Source of the DNA: Lachnospiraceae bacterium
GTDB lineage: Bacteria > Bacillota > Clostridia > Lachnospirales > Lachnospiraceae
DNA: 64,000 nt
NCBI GenBank assembly: GCA_022796795.1
Contig: JAAWJI010000006.1
Coordinates: forward strand, 1-64,000
Direction of reading: 5' to 3'
A program made the translations under genes and the position numbers. How positions within the stretch are numbered: the stretch's first letter is position 1; every line of letters begins with the position of its first letter. Shown one piece after another: positions 7,938 through 16,654 of the stretch. The notes beneath the pieces were generated by a model. It did not search any database. It was not told the DNA's origin and worked only from the letters and a program-made list of their open reading frames with translations.

Positions 7938-9404
7938 TCAAAATCCAGAATTTTTTGCAGAATTTTTTAAAATCCACAAAGGCGACTTTGCAGGGCACAA
8001 TCCCAGATTTTCCTGCAGAGCCTGCAAGGCCTCATTCTCCTGCTTGACCCACAGATAAGGGGTACGTCCCTGCTCCAACAGCCGGTTGATAAAGGCTGTC
8101 TCCAAAGCCCGTCCAATGCCCCTTCTCCGAAAGGCTTCTCCCACATACAGGAAATCCAGGGCTCCCATCTGGTTTTGTGCCAGGATTCCCTTAAGCTTTC
8201 CCTCCGAAAACCCCCCGTACATGCGGCCCTGGGCCAGGCTCTTCAAAGCTTCCTGCTTCCTCCTGTCCTCCCCTTTGGGCAGGTCTGACAGAAGCAGACC
8301 CACCGCTCTTTTTTGCCCGTCATGGGATCCCTCAAGGCGTACCACCTCCGCCTCATACCGACGGGGCAGAGGATTCCTCTGGGTATATACATAGGGAAGG
8401 CGGCTCTCCAGCTCCCAGTCTCCCGGCCGCCCTTTCGCCGTTTCTGACAGAACCTTTTCTGCCGTTTCTGCCAGAAATTCCTGGTGCAGAACCAGCACGG
8501 GGACCGGGTCGTATTCCTGCCCTGAAATCTTCTCCAGCATGCTCCTTCCCGCCTGCGGCTCCCGCGCCGACACATAACAGACGCCCCTGCCGTCATCCAG
8601 GAGCATGATCCCTGTCTCGTCAAACTGCAGAACCTGCGCCCGGTCCGTCCGCAGATTTTCCAGCATATCCATATGCAGAAGTTTATTCCTCAAAAGCTCC
8701 CGCTCGCAGGCTCTGCGGCGCTCATACTCCCGGTAGAGATCCGGCCTTCGCTCCCGGGTCCGTTTCTCAGCCTGTCCAAGCCTCCATACCTCAATACGCC
8801 TGTGGTTTCCAGAGAGCAGCTCCTTTGGCACCTGCTTTTCGCGCCAGACCTCCGGCCGGCTGTACTGGGGATACTCCAGCAGGCTTCTGTGAAAGGACTC
8901 AAACTCCGCGGAGTCCTCATTGTTCAGCACTCCCGGCGCCAGACGGGAAACAGCATCCATTATAACCAGAGCCGCCAGCTCGCCGCCGGTGAGCACATAG
9001 TCTCCGATGGAGATGAAATCCGTCACAATCTCCTCCAGGACCCGCTCGTCCACCCCTTCATAATGACCGCAGAGGAAAATAAGCTCCTCCTCCCTGGCCA
9101 GCTCCCTGGCCAGGTTCTGGCGGAACACCCTTCCCTGCGGCGTTACATAGATAACCCTGGGCCGGTGGGCGCAGGTCTTTCTCACGCTCTCATAGGCCTG
9201 ATAAACCGGCTCTGCCTGCATGACCATGCCAGCGCCACCGCCGTAAGGGTAATCGTCCACCTTATTGTGCTTATTCTTTGCGTAATCCCGGATATTTACT
9301 GTGTGAAGCTCCAGATTTCCCCGCTCTAGGGCCCTGCCTGTAATGCTGGTGCCAAAGGCCCTGTCTATGAGCTCCGGAAACAATGTCAATACATGAAATC
9401 TCAT
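7938..9404 (-). CDS. trmD: tRNA (guanine37-N1)-methyltransferase TrmD fused to a GNAT acetyltransferase domain
   Basis: The first 245 residues are a complete TrmD, which methylates G37 of tRNAs using S-adenosylmethionine. Visible motifs are the trefoil-knot region YVTPQGRVF (86-94), [12 protein letters not shown] (111-122) and [12 protein letters not shown] (133-144). Normal TrmD stops near 240-250. Here the frame continues without a break to 488 residues. The extra part (about 246-488) ends in a GNAT fold with the acetyl-CoA loop RRRGIGRA (426-433) and a C-terminal segment like motif B ([13 protein letters not shown]). The start overlaps the rimM stop by four bases. What the acetyltransferase part modifies cannot be read from the sequence. 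Confidence 0.93.
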   Translation of the reverse strand: MRFHVLTLFPELIDRAFGTSITGRALERGNLELHTVNIRDYAKNKHNKVDDYPYGGGAGMVMQAEPVYQAYESVRKTCAHRPRVIYVTPQGRVFRQNLARELAREEELIFLCGHYEGVDERVLEEIVTDFISIGDYVLTGGELAALVIMDAVSRLAPGVLNNEDSAEFESFHRSLLEYPQYSRPEVWREKQVPKELLSGNHRRIEVWRLGQAEKRTRERRPDLYREYERRRACERELLRNKLLHMDMLENLRTDRAQVLQFDETGIMLLDDGRGVCYVSAREPQAGRSMLEKISGQEYDPVPVLVLHQEFLAETAEKVLSETAKGRPGDWELESRLPYVYTQRNPLPRRYEAEVVRLEGSHDGQKRAVGLLLSDLPKGEDRRKQEALKSLAQGRMYGGFSEGKLKGILAQNQMGALDFLYVGEAFRRRGIGRALETAFINRLLEQGRTPYLWVKQENEALQALQENLGLCPAKSPLWILKNSAKNSGF

Positions 9405-9913
9405 AGGTCCAGCAATCCCTCCAGAAGGTGCACCCGCATAAGCTTAGCCTCCACATCCACCTGCAGGATACAGGCGGGAATGGCAGGCAGGAGAAGCTCT
9501 TTTCCCTCTTTTGTCTCCACCACATACACATCATTGGCTCCTGTCTGCAGCACATCCGTCAGCATTCCCAAAGCTTCTCCTTCCTCTGTCTCCACCTGCA
9601 TGCCTATGAGATCCACAATAAAATTTTCGTTTTCCTTCAGGGGCACTGCATCCTCCCGGCTCACCAACAGGTCGCATCCCCGATATTTCTCGATTTCATT
9701 GATATCCTGAAATTCCTTAAATTTCAAAATTACCTGGTTTTTAAAATACCGCACCTGGGTAATGGTCAGAGGCTTTTGCTCCCTCTTTGTATCCAAAATC
9801 ACCTGCTTAAGCTTCCGAAAACGCTCCGGATCATCCGTGGTGGGAAATACCTTTACTTCCCCCTTCAATCCATGGGTAGATGCGATCACCCCTACGCGTA
9901 AATATGGTTCCAT
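9401..9913 (-). CDS. rimM: Ribosome maturation factor RimM
   Basis: Assists maturation of the 30S head by binding protein S19. 170 residues. N-terminal RimM domain opens with [20 protein letters not shown]; the C-terminal PRC-barrel includes [17 protein letters not shown] and [13 protein letters not shown]. Four-base overlap with trmD indicates coupling. Standard length and position. Confidence 0.95.
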   Translation of the reverse strand: MEPYLRVGVIASTHGLKGEVKVFPTTDDPERFRKLKQVILDTKREQKPLTITQVRYFKNQVILKFKEFQDINEIEKYRGCDLLVSREDAVPLKENENFIVDLIGMQVETEEGEALGMLTDVLQTGANDVYVVETKEGKELLLPAIPACILQVDVEAKLMRVHLLEGLLDL

Positions 9914-10026
9914 ATTGTCTCCTTGCCTCTATTTTCCAAACCGATTCCAAATCCTGCAGCGCACTCTTTTCGTAAAATTTACTTCCTGGAAAGTGAAAAC
10001 AGCGGGTGTCGCCACCCGCCTGTTCT

Positions 10027-10257
10027 CTACTGCAGTATTTCTACCACTACTTTTCTGTCTTCCTTTGATGCCGCTGCCTTTACAACGCAGCGAATGGCTT
10101 TGGCGATCCGACCCTGTTTGCCGATTACCTTTCCCATATCAGAGGGCGCCACACGAAGCTCAACAAGAACTGTCTTTTCATTCTCTGTCTCCGTCACCAC
10201 AACTTCTTCCGGATGCTCTACCAGTGATTTTGCAATCACCTCTACCAACTCTTTCAT
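10027..10257 (-). CDS. khpA: KH-domain RNA-binding protein KhpA (YlqC)
   Basis: A 76-residue single KH-domain protein. ATG 10257 has GGAGG seven bases upstream, so the 15 extra upstream codons, which overlap rpsP, are not used. The GxxG loop is IGKQGR (about 44-49), flanked by the alpha-beta KH pattern. In other Firmicutes KhpA binds RNA together with KhpB and affects cell division and elongation. It sits immediately downstream of rpsP, its conserved place. Confidence 0.93.
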   Translation of the reverse strand: MKELVEVIAKSLVEHPEEVVVTETENEKTVLVELRVAPSDMGKVIGKQGRIAKAIRCVVKAAASKEDRKVVVEILQ

Positions 10258-10291
10258 TTGCCACCTCCGAATGTGGTTGTCCCCGAAAACA

Positions 10292-10537
10292 TTATTTCTC
10301 AATACCTGCTGCCTTCAAGATTTTTCCAACCACCTCTGTGGGCTGCGCACCGTTCTGAAGCCATTTCTTTGCCGCCTCCTCGTTTACCTTAAAGGTACTG
10401 GGATCTGTGTTCGGATCGTAGGTTCCGATCTCCTCGATGAATCTGCCGTCTCTGGGTGATCTGGAGTCTGCCACAACGATTCTATAGAAAGGAGCTTTCT
10501 TCTGACCCATTCTCTTTAATCTGATTTTTACTGCCAT
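10292..10537 (-). CDS. rpsP: 30S ribosomal protein S16
   Basis: 81 residues from ATG 10537 ([11 protein letters not shown], the family start). The ATG six bases upstream is too close to GGAGG to be the better start. Conserved segments [18 protein letters not shown] and YDPNT are present. Between ffh and khpA, as in the classical Firmicute operon. Confidence 0.96.
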   Translation of the reverse strand: MAVKIRLKRMGQKKAPFYRIVVADSRSPRDGRFIEEIGTYDPNTDPSTFKVNEEAAKKWLQNGAQPTEVVGKILKAAGIEK

Positions 10538-10574
10538 TTTCATCCACCTCCGTGATAATTATAAAATTGTTTAT

Positions 10575-11921
10575 TTAAAAGGGAAGTTTAAACTTGCCTC
10601 TTTTACCAAATCTGCCGCCCATCATCTGGGGCATCTGCTTCATAAGCTTTCTGCTCTGCTCAAACTGTTTTACCAGCCGGTTCACCTCGGAAATATCCAC
10701 CCCTGCTCCGCCTGCAATCCGCCTCTTCCGGGAGGGATTGAGAAGGTTGGGATTCGTCCGCTCCTGAGGCGTCATGGAAAGAATAATCGCTTCGATCCGC
10801 GCCATTTTCTTCTCATCAATGGCCGCTTCCAGATCCTTCATCTGGGCGCCCATACCCGGCATCATGGAAAGCACGCTGCTAAGGCCGCCCATTTTCTTCA
10901 TCTGGTTCATGCTCTCCAGATAATCGTCAAAACCAAACTGGTTTTTCTTCATCTTCTGGGCCATCTCTTTGGCCTTATCCTCATCCACCTGCTCCTGGGC
11001 CTTCTCAATGAGGCTTAACACATCCCCCATGCCCAGAATCCGGGACGCCATACGATCCGGATAAAACTGCTCCAGATCCGAAAGCTTCTCTCCCATACCG
11101 ATGAACAGAATAGGCTTTCCCGTCACTGCCTTAATGGAAAGGGCCGCGCCGCCTCTGGTATCGCCGTCCAGCTTGGTGAGAATCACGCCGTCAATGCCGA
11201 TCTGCTCCTGAAAGGAGGTAGCCACATTGACTGCATCCTGTCCAGTCATGGCGTCCACAGTGAGAAGGGTTTGATCCACGGTAAGATTCTCCCGAAGCTC
11301 CTGAAGCTCCCGCATCATATCCTCATCCACATGAAGACGTCCCGCCGTGTCCAGAATCAGTACATTCTGCCCGGACTTTTTGGCATGCTCGTAGGCAGCC
11401 CTGGCAATATCCACAGGCTTATGTCCGTCGCCCATGGTGAAAACCTCCACGCCCTGCTTCTCGCCGTTGACCTGCAGCTGCTTAATAGCGGCAGGCCGGT
11501 AAATATCGCAGGCCACAAGCAGGGGCTTACGCCCTTTGATCTTCAGCTTACCGGCAATCTTGGCCGCCGTGGTGGTTTTACCCGCGCCCTGGAGGCCCAT
11601 CATCATGAGAACCGTAACCTCATTGCCGGGACGAAGACGAAGCTCTGTAGTCTCCGATCCCATGAGGGCAACCATCTCCTCATTTACGATCTTAATCACC
11701 ATCTGCCCCGGCGTCAGGCTGTTCATCACGTCTGCGCCAATGGCCCGCTCCTCCACGGATTTAATAAACTGGCGGACTACCTTGAAGCTTACGTCCGCCT
11801 CCAGAAGGGCCAGCTTCACCTCTTTCAGGGAAGCCTTCACATCCGCCTCTGTCAGGCGGCCCTTGCTCCGCAGGTTTTTAAAGATATTCTGCAACTTATC
11901 TGATAAGCTTTCAAATGCCAT
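10575..11921 (-). CDS. ffh: Signal recognition particle GTPase Ffh (SRP54)
   Basis: Binds signal sequences and SRP RNA and delivers ribosomes to FtsY at the membrane. 448 residues, full length. The N domain (1-90) is followed by the G domain with GLQGAGKTT (109-117), DTAGR near 190 and TKLDG. The methionine-rich M domain at the C-terminus includes GGAGVDISEVNRLVKQFEQ and ends in a basic tail. ylxM precedes it and rpsP follows. The SRP RNA gene itself was not seen in the window. Confidence 0.97.
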   Translation of the reverse strand: MAFESLSDKLQNIFKNLRSKGRLTEADVKASLKEVKLALLEADVSFKVVRQFIKSVEERAIGADVMNSLTPGQMVIKIVNEEMVALMGSETTELRLRPGNEVTVLMMMGLQGAGKTTTAAKIAGKLKIKGRKPLLVACDIYRPAAIKQLQVNGEKQGVEVFTMGDGHKPVDIARAAYEHAKKSGQNVLILDTAGRLHVDEDMMRELQELRENLTVDQTLLTVDAMTGQDAVNVATSFQEQIGIDGVILTKLDGDTRGGAALSIKAVTGKPILFIGMGEKLSDLEQFYPDRMASRILGMGDVLSLIEKAQEQVDEDKAKEMAQKMKKNQFGFDDYLESMNQMKKMGGLSSVLSMMPGMGAQMKDLEAAIDEKKMARIEAIILSMTPQERTNPNLLNPSRKRRIAGGAGVDISEVNRLVKQFEQSRKLMKQMPQMMGGRFGKRGKFKLPF

Positions 11922-12049
11922 ATGCCTTGCTTCCTCAAATTATATTCCAACCGCTACCGGGGAGTACCTGCCCGAAGCTCTTTTATCTGTTCCACATCTA
12001 TGGTACAGACTTTACAGCTGCTCTGAAATCTGCTCCAGCCTTTGTGTTC

Positions 12050-12382
12050 TCACAGCTTCTCCAGAATCTGCTCCAGCCTTCTGACAAGCTCCTCCTGATC
12101 GACGGACTCCTGTTCCTTAATGAAACACTGTATTTCCTGAATCTGTCCCCGGATAGAAATAAACCGTTCCACCAGGTGAAGCTTACTCTCATATTCCTTA
12201 AGAATCTTATTGCAGCGTCTGATGAGATCGTGCACGCCCTGCCTGCTGATGCCCCGCTCCTGGGCCACCTCGCTGAGGGTGCAGTCATTTAACACCACAT
12301 CCTCGTAGACTTCCTTTTGATGCTCTGTCAGCAGCTCCCCATAGAAATCATAGAGGAGCGTTTGCTCTAAAATCTTCTCCAT
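12050..12382 (-). CDS. ylxM: YlxM (UPF0122) helix-turn-helix protein, SRP-associated
   Basis: A 110-residue sigma-70-region-4-like helix-turn-helix protein. The HTH core is LTEHQKEVYEDVVLNDCTLSE followed by VAQERGISRQGVHDLIRR. YlxM is encoded with ffh across Firmicutes and has been linked to the signal recognition particle. AAGGTGAG provides the ribosome site. It is the first gene of the cluster, behind the promoter at 12400-12428. Confidence 0.93.
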   Translation of the reverse strand: MEKILEQTLLYDFYGELLTEHQKEVYEDVVLNDCTLSEVAQERGISRQGVHDLIRRCNKILKEYESKLHLVERFISIRGQIQEIQCFIKEQESVDQEELVRRLEQILEKL

Positions 12383-12399
12383 CGCTGCTCACCTTGCTT

Positions 12400-12428
12400 A
12401 TCTTACCGGAAAAGAAAAAGGTTGTCAA
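12400..12428 (-). promoter_or_regulatory. Promoter of the ylxM-ffh cluster, overlapping a terminator hairpin
   Basis: On the minus strand TTGACA (plus 12423-12428), 17 bases, then TAAGAT (plus 12400-12405). The -35 box lies inside the 3-prime arm of the hairpin that ends the upstream ABC exporter operon, so terminator and promoter share bases. Confidence 0.75.
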
Positions 12429-12446
12429 GTGTTTTTTCTTGACAAC
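12410..12446 (-). terminator. Terminator of the ABC exporter operon
   Basis: GTTGTCAAG (12421-12429) pairs with CTTGACAAC (12438-12446). Read on minus, it is followed by CTTTTTCTTTT. It starts about ten bases after the stop of the ABC ATPase gene. The A-rich other side (loop and flank) might also let it act on the plus strand. Confidence 0.75.
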
Positions 12447-12456
12447 TTCTTTCTTT

Positions 12457-13464
12457 TTACTGGTCTATCATTCTCTCCCCAGTCACAGAGTTTCCCTGCT
12501 TGTATACGGTCCTGATAATATCGTCGATCTTCGCTTCCTCCAGGCCCACCTCCTTGATAGGCGCTGTATGTGAGATGTCCTCAATCAGACGGGCAGCAGT
12601 GATCTCGTCCTTGCGGAAGCGGTAGACGGCCCGGGCCTCGTTGACAGAGACAAGCTCTGCATGAGGATGCGGGATGGTGACAGGGTGATAAAAGTCAATG
12701 ATGAGATCACGGCAGGGCGCAATCTTGTCCGCCAGTTCATCCAGCGACCCATCCTCAATGATCTTTCCCTCGTTGATAATGATGACCCGTCGGCATAGCT
12801 CCTGGATGTCACCCAAATCGTGAGTAGTCAGGATAATTGTGGTACCGCTTTGCTGGTTAATTTCCTTGATGAACTTCCGGACGGAGTATTTTGCCTCCAC
12901 ATCCAGACCAATGGTAGGCTCGTCCAAAAACAGCACCTCAGGCGAGTGAAGCATGGCTGCCACCAGGTCGCCCCGCATCCGCTGCCCTAAGGAGAGCTGG
13001 CGAACCGGAGTATCTATAAAACGGTCAATCTGAAATATCTCATTGAGCATCCCCAGATTCTGGTGGTAAGTTTTGTCGTCGATCTGATAAATCCTTTTCA
13101 GCAATTCAAATGTTTCACCCAGACGCAAATCCCAGTTCAGCTGGCTGCGCTGGCCGAATACCACGCCCAGGTTTTTCACCACACGTTTGCGATCCTGCTG
13201 AGGCGATATGCCATCAATCAGGATTTCACCGCTGGTAGGCTGCATTATGCCAGACAACATCTTCACTGTGGTGCTTTTCCCCGCGCCGTTAGGGCCAATA
13301 TAACCGACAATGTCCCCTCTGGCAATCTCAAAAGAAATATCGTCCACAGCCCGGACAGACTCTGTGTTTTGTATAAAGAGGTTCTTCACCGCTCCTTGCA
13401 GCCCGCTCTCTTTTTTGATCTTTTTATATTCCTTCACCAGATGGCTCACTTCAATGATATTCAT
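12457..13464 (-). CDS. ABC-2 type exporter, ATP-binding protein
   Basis: 335-residue ATPase of the COG4586 type. Walker A GPNGAGKST near 58-66, signature LSLGQRMRG, Walker B LFLDEPTIGLDVEAK and the switch His in LTTHDLGD are intact. The C-terminal 90 residues form an extra domain typical of drug and antibiotic exporters. GGGAGGT lies seven bases before the start. It is the last gene of a three-gene operon with two membrane proteins. The substrate is unknown; relatives export toxic organic compounds. Confidence 0.88.
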   Translation of the reverse strand: MNIIEVSHLVKEYKKIKKESGLQGAVKNLFIQNTESVRAVDDISFEIARGDIVGYIGPNGAGKSTTVKMLSGIMQPTSGEILIDGISPQQDRKRVVKNLGVVFGQRSQLNWDLRLGETFELLKRIYQIDDKTYHQNLGMLNEIFQIDRFIDTPVRQLSLGQRMRGDLVAAMLHSPEVLFLDEPTIGLDVEAKYSVRKFIKEINQQSGTTIILTTHDLGDIQELCRRVIIINEGKIIEDGSLDELADKIAPCRDLIIDFYHPVTIPHPHAELVSVNEARAVYRFRKDEITAARLIEDISHTAPIKEVGLEEAKIDDIIRTVYKQGNSVTGERMIDQ

Positions 13465-13556
13465 GGATGTACCTCCCGTCTCTTTCCATCATGTTCCCTT
13501 GTCAAAGGACTATATCTGTACATGCAACAGGCTGTCATGCCTTAGAAAACTGCTCT

Positions 13557-14366
13557 TTAGCTTCCCGCACTCTCGTACCTTCTCATTCCCAATCGGAAAA
13601 TTACACAGCTCCCCGCAAACATAAGCAGCCCTACCGCCAGAGTGACTACCGCCAGGGGGACAGGGATCCTGGCAGGTTCCATCCTCAACATATCCCTGAC
13701 AGGGAAAAAGGTGATCCACGCCAGGGGAAGGATAAAGGTAAACAGCGCCTGGACCCATCTGGGATAAATGGTGATCGGATACATGGACACCCGCTCAAAC
13801 AGCTCTCCCACCATGTCCGTAAAATTCGCAGTGCTTTTCGTCCAGAAGGACATGGAACCACAGAAAAGCCATACTGAGCCGCGAATCAGCGTCCCACCGG
13901 CAAGGGTGAACAGAATCAGCATAATATTGGTGAAATTCAGGGCAAGATGCACCTTCATACAGCCATATACAAACACTATCAGGCCAGGTATCATATCGGT
14001 AAAGCCGATGAGATTAAAATCCATGAACAAAAATTGAAACAACAGATTCATGGGCCGCAGAAGGAACATATCATACTCCCCTTCGATAACACAGTAACCC
14101 ATATACCAGGTCTGGATAAAGAACACCACTGCCAGGCCATGACTCAGCACTGACATGCCATACAGAAATGCCAAGCTTTCATAACCCCAGCCGCCGATAC
14201 TACCAAACTGATCTACCACAAATTTAATAGTGGCAAAGCCCACCACCCATTGGATGGAATTTGCCAGCACATGGCCTATGAGCATGAACGGATACTCCAG
14301 CTCGGATTGGATGGAGAGCTTGGTGAACATAGCAGCCACAGAGGCGTAATACCGGATTTTTTTCAT
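13557..14366 (-). CDS. ABC-2 type exporter, membrane subunit (COG3694 type)
   Basis: 269 residues with about six predicted membrane segments and no binding domain, of the ABC2_membrane_6 (former DUF990) family. AAGGAGG precedes the ATG, which lies just after the stop of the partner permease (3-base gap). With the neighbouring permease and ATPase it forms a heterodimeric exporter of the COG4586/4587/3694 type. No substrate evidence. Confidence 0.85.
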   Translation of the reverse strand: MKKIRYYASVAAMFTKLSIQSELEYPFMLIGHVLANSIQWVVGFATIKFVVDQFGSIGGWGYESLAFLYGMSVLSHGLAVVFFIQTWYMGYCVIEGEYDMFLLRPMNLLFQFLFMDFNLIGFTDMIPGLIVFVYGCMKVHLALNFTNIMLILFTLAGGTLIRGSVWLFCGSMSFWTKSTANFTDMVGELFERVSMYPITIYPRWVQALFTFILPLAWITFFPVRDMLRMEPARIPVPLAVVTLAVGLLMFAGSCVIFRLGMRRYESAGS

Positions 14367-14369
14367 CGC

Positions 14370-15161
14370 TTATCCTCCTTGAATCAGTACCGCTGCAGCC
14401 GCCTTCTTTTGCAGAATATGAAACAGCAGCCACAGTGCCGCGCACCAAAACATCTGTAATCCTGTGCGGAGCAAAATTTCATCTGCAGTGTACTGGCCGA
14501 TATAAATTCCCAGCGGAAGCTGGTAGATGTTCATAAAGGGCAGAAACTCCAGAACCGTCCGGAATCCGTTGGGAAAAAACCAGAGCGGAAAAATACTGCC
14601 GGACAGCAGCTTCATAATAAAACCCTTGGCGTTGGCCAAGGGACCAAGTTTCAATGTTTTGAATGCGCACATGCCCAGCAAAGCCGCCAGGATCCAGTTG
14701 ATCAGATAACCAATGGCGAAGCTGAATAGAAACAGCAGGAAACGAACCGGCGACCTGGGAGCCGGGAAGCCAAACATGACTGTGCCAACTAAAAGCAGCG
14801 GAATGGCTTTCTGGAAAAATGCCGCAGCACAGTCGCCCATATCTTCCGCCAGATAAATACCATAGATGTTAATCGGCTTAAGCAGATCCAGCGCCACACT
14901 GCCCGACCGTACACTGCCGGCGATACGGTTCTGTACCCCCATCGTCAGCAGGTTTCCCATAATGACGGAGATGGTAGTGTAGGTAATCATGTCCCTCTGG
15001 CTCACACCAGACACCGCCTCCGCCCCACTGTAGGCGGCGATCCAGAAACAGGACATTGCATACATAATCAAACACTGAATCAGAATGGTTGAGATCACAT
15101 TGAACCGATAAGCCAGGGCAGTCTGTATTCTGATTTTTGAGACAAATAAATAGGATTTCAT
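14370..15161 (-). CDS. ABC-2 type exporter, membrane subunit (COG4587 type)
   Basis: 263 residues, about six membrane segments, including SVRSGSVALDLLKPINIYGIY, which is characteristic of this permease family (a loop after helix 2). It is the first gene of the exporter operon; GAGGT is seven bases before the ATG. The upstream region carries the duplicated 35-bp element at 15191-15260, which probably provides the promoter. Confidence 0.85.
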   Translation of the reverse strand: MKSYLFVSKIRIQTALAYRFNVISTILIQCLIMYAMSCFWIAAYSGAEAVSGVSQRDMITYTTISVIMGNLLTMGVQNRIAGSVRSGSVALDLLKPINIYGIYLAEDMGDCAAAFFQKAIPLLLVGTVMFGFPAPRSPVRFLLFLFSFAIGYLINWILAALLGMCAFKTLKLGPLANAKGFIMKLLSGSIFPLWFFPNGFRTVLEFLPFMNIYQLPLGIYIGQYTADEILLRTGLQMFWCAALWLLFHILQKKAAAAVLIQGG

Positions 15162-15190
15162 GTATATAACCTCGAATATTGTGTATCCTC

Positions 15191-15260
15191 CTAGTGTTAT
15201 GTCTGGATTATATTCAGGCAGAATACTAGTGTTATGGCTGGATTATATTCAGGCAGAACA
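15191..15260 (-). repeat. Two tandem 35-bp copies upstream of the ABC exporter operon
   Basis: 15191-15225 and 15226-15260 are identical except for two bases. Each contains CTGGATTATATTCAG, an imperfect dyad which, read on minus, presents TATAAT. The duplication therefore repeats a -10 box and a possible operator directly before the exporter operon. No regulator gene adjoins. Confidence 0.75.
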
Positions 15261-15265
15261 CCAGC

Positions 15266-16648
15266 TCACTGAGAGTATGTTTCTGTCAGATACTGCAAAT
15301 AAGTTATTGCCATATCTACGCGCGGAGAATTGGAGATAATTCCCAAATACAAAGTGCCGTTAAGCCCTTCCTTTTCCATAAGCGCCGAGTGTGAAACATC
15401 GACTGCCATGGGATACTCATCAGTCACCGCCATATAGGAAACAGAAGGATCCAGCTGGACATCCACAGAATTGTCTTCTAAAATAACCTTGTTGGATACC
15501 AGACAGGACCAAAGCTCCTCATACAAATCCGGAGCCTTTTGGGTAAGAAGCTGTTCCATATTGCAAAGATATCCCCTGTTAGAAAATATATCAAAAGCCC
15601 TCTGATCCATTAAAACCACATCCATGGTATTTCCAGCAATAGCAGCCACAATTTTCGTGTTGGAAGCGTAGGCGTATTCATGGTTCATAGCCTCTGGTTC
15701 CTCTACAAGATACAGCTCCTTGTATAGCCCTACCTCTTCCTTGCCTGCATCTGCCCCTGTATAGTCGAGAAACCCTATACTCAGCTCCTCTGCAAAGGCT
15801 TCCCCTGCAGACACATTGACAAGAGCCGTGTATAAAATGGTATCCTTGTGGGTGGCAGATCCATATATCATATAACCGGCCACATACAGGAAAATACCGG
15901 CAGCCACAATAGGAAGCTTATAGTATTCCCAGATATATCCAATCTTCTCCCTGCCATGTACATCTTTTAAGCTCCACTTCCGTTCCCCTGATTTCAGTGT
16001 CTCCTGGGCTGGGGATATACCCCCCCGTCCTTCCTCTGTCTTCTCCTCACAGAGGAGGAGGATATTGGAGAGCAGATAAGAACACAAGAGAGCGCAAAGC
16101 CCCTCCCCAAAAATAATCGCCGGGGTGAAAACACGGATCACCACCACTGCCATGATAAAATAAATCAGAGCCATTAAAACAGTACAGAGCAAAAACCGCA
16201 TACCAATCATCAGAGAGTTTTTGAACATTGCCCGTATCGTGTTATCAAACCTGGCCTGAAGGGGGAAAATATACATCCAGATAATTCCGTAGGCGGCAAG
16301 TGCCACTACAAATACAGCCGTCCCCAGAGCCCATAGTACACTTTCAAACCTCATATGGTAAAAGACATAGGCATCTATCCCCAGCACTATTCCAACCCCA
16401 AAAAGAATCAGCCAGATGATCGTGGCCTGGCGGAAATTTTCTTTAAAGGAATGAAAAAAAGATTTCGTAAGGTTCCCCTCTTCATTTTTTGCAATCTTTA
16501 AGCTTACATAAAAAAGCGCTGTTGTGGAAGCTCCCACCGTAAAAACTGGCAGACAGCAGATGAACCACAAAATATTCAGCCAGACAGAATAAACAAGCTT
16601 TGTTATAAACTGCATAACAGGGCCTTCCATGTCAAAAAGTCCTTTCAT
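15266..16648 (-). CDS. YesL (DUF624) membrane protein fused to an extracytoplasmic domain
   Basis: 460 residues. The first 205 are a DUF624/YesL protein with about five membrane segments (start MQFITKLVYSVWLNILWF, then QARFDNTIRAMFKNSL near 148-161). YesL proteins of about 200 residues are common beside sugar ABC transporters and have no settled function. Here the chain continues through a charged linker (210-238) into another membrane segment (YYKLPIVAAGIFLYVAGYM) and about 190 residues predicted to lie outside the membrane. That part resembles the small lipid-anchored or membrane-anchored proteins common in Lachnospiraceae. The gene follows lacI directly, so it belongs to the sugar locus. 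Confidence 0.8.
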   Translation of the reverse strand: MKGLFDMEGPVMQFITKLVYSVWLNILWFICCLPVFTVGASTTALFYVSLKIAKNEEGNLTKSFFHSFKENFRQATIIWLILFGVGIVLGIDAYVFYHMRFESVLWALGTAVFVVALAAYGIIWMYIFPLQARFDNTIRAMFKNSLMIGMRFLLCTVLMALIYFIMAVVVIRVFTPAIIFGEGLCALLCSYLLSNILLLCEEKTEEGRGGISPAQETLKSGERKWSLKDVHGREKIGYIWEYYKLPIVAAGIFLYVAGYMIYGSATHKDTILYTALVNVSAGEAFAEELSIGFLDYTGADAGKEEVGLYKELYLVEEPEAMNHEYAYASNTKIVAAIAGNTMDVVLMDQRAFDIFSNRGYLCNMEQLLTQKAPDLYEELWSCLVSNKVILEDNSVDVQLDPSVSYMAVTDEYPMAVDVSHSALMEKEGLNGTLYLGIISNSPRVDMAITYLQYLTETYSQ

Positions 16649-16654
16649 AATCCC

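Noticed and set aside
15191-15260. CRISPR array
   Set aside because: Only two copies directly abutting without spacers, and no cas genes in the window.
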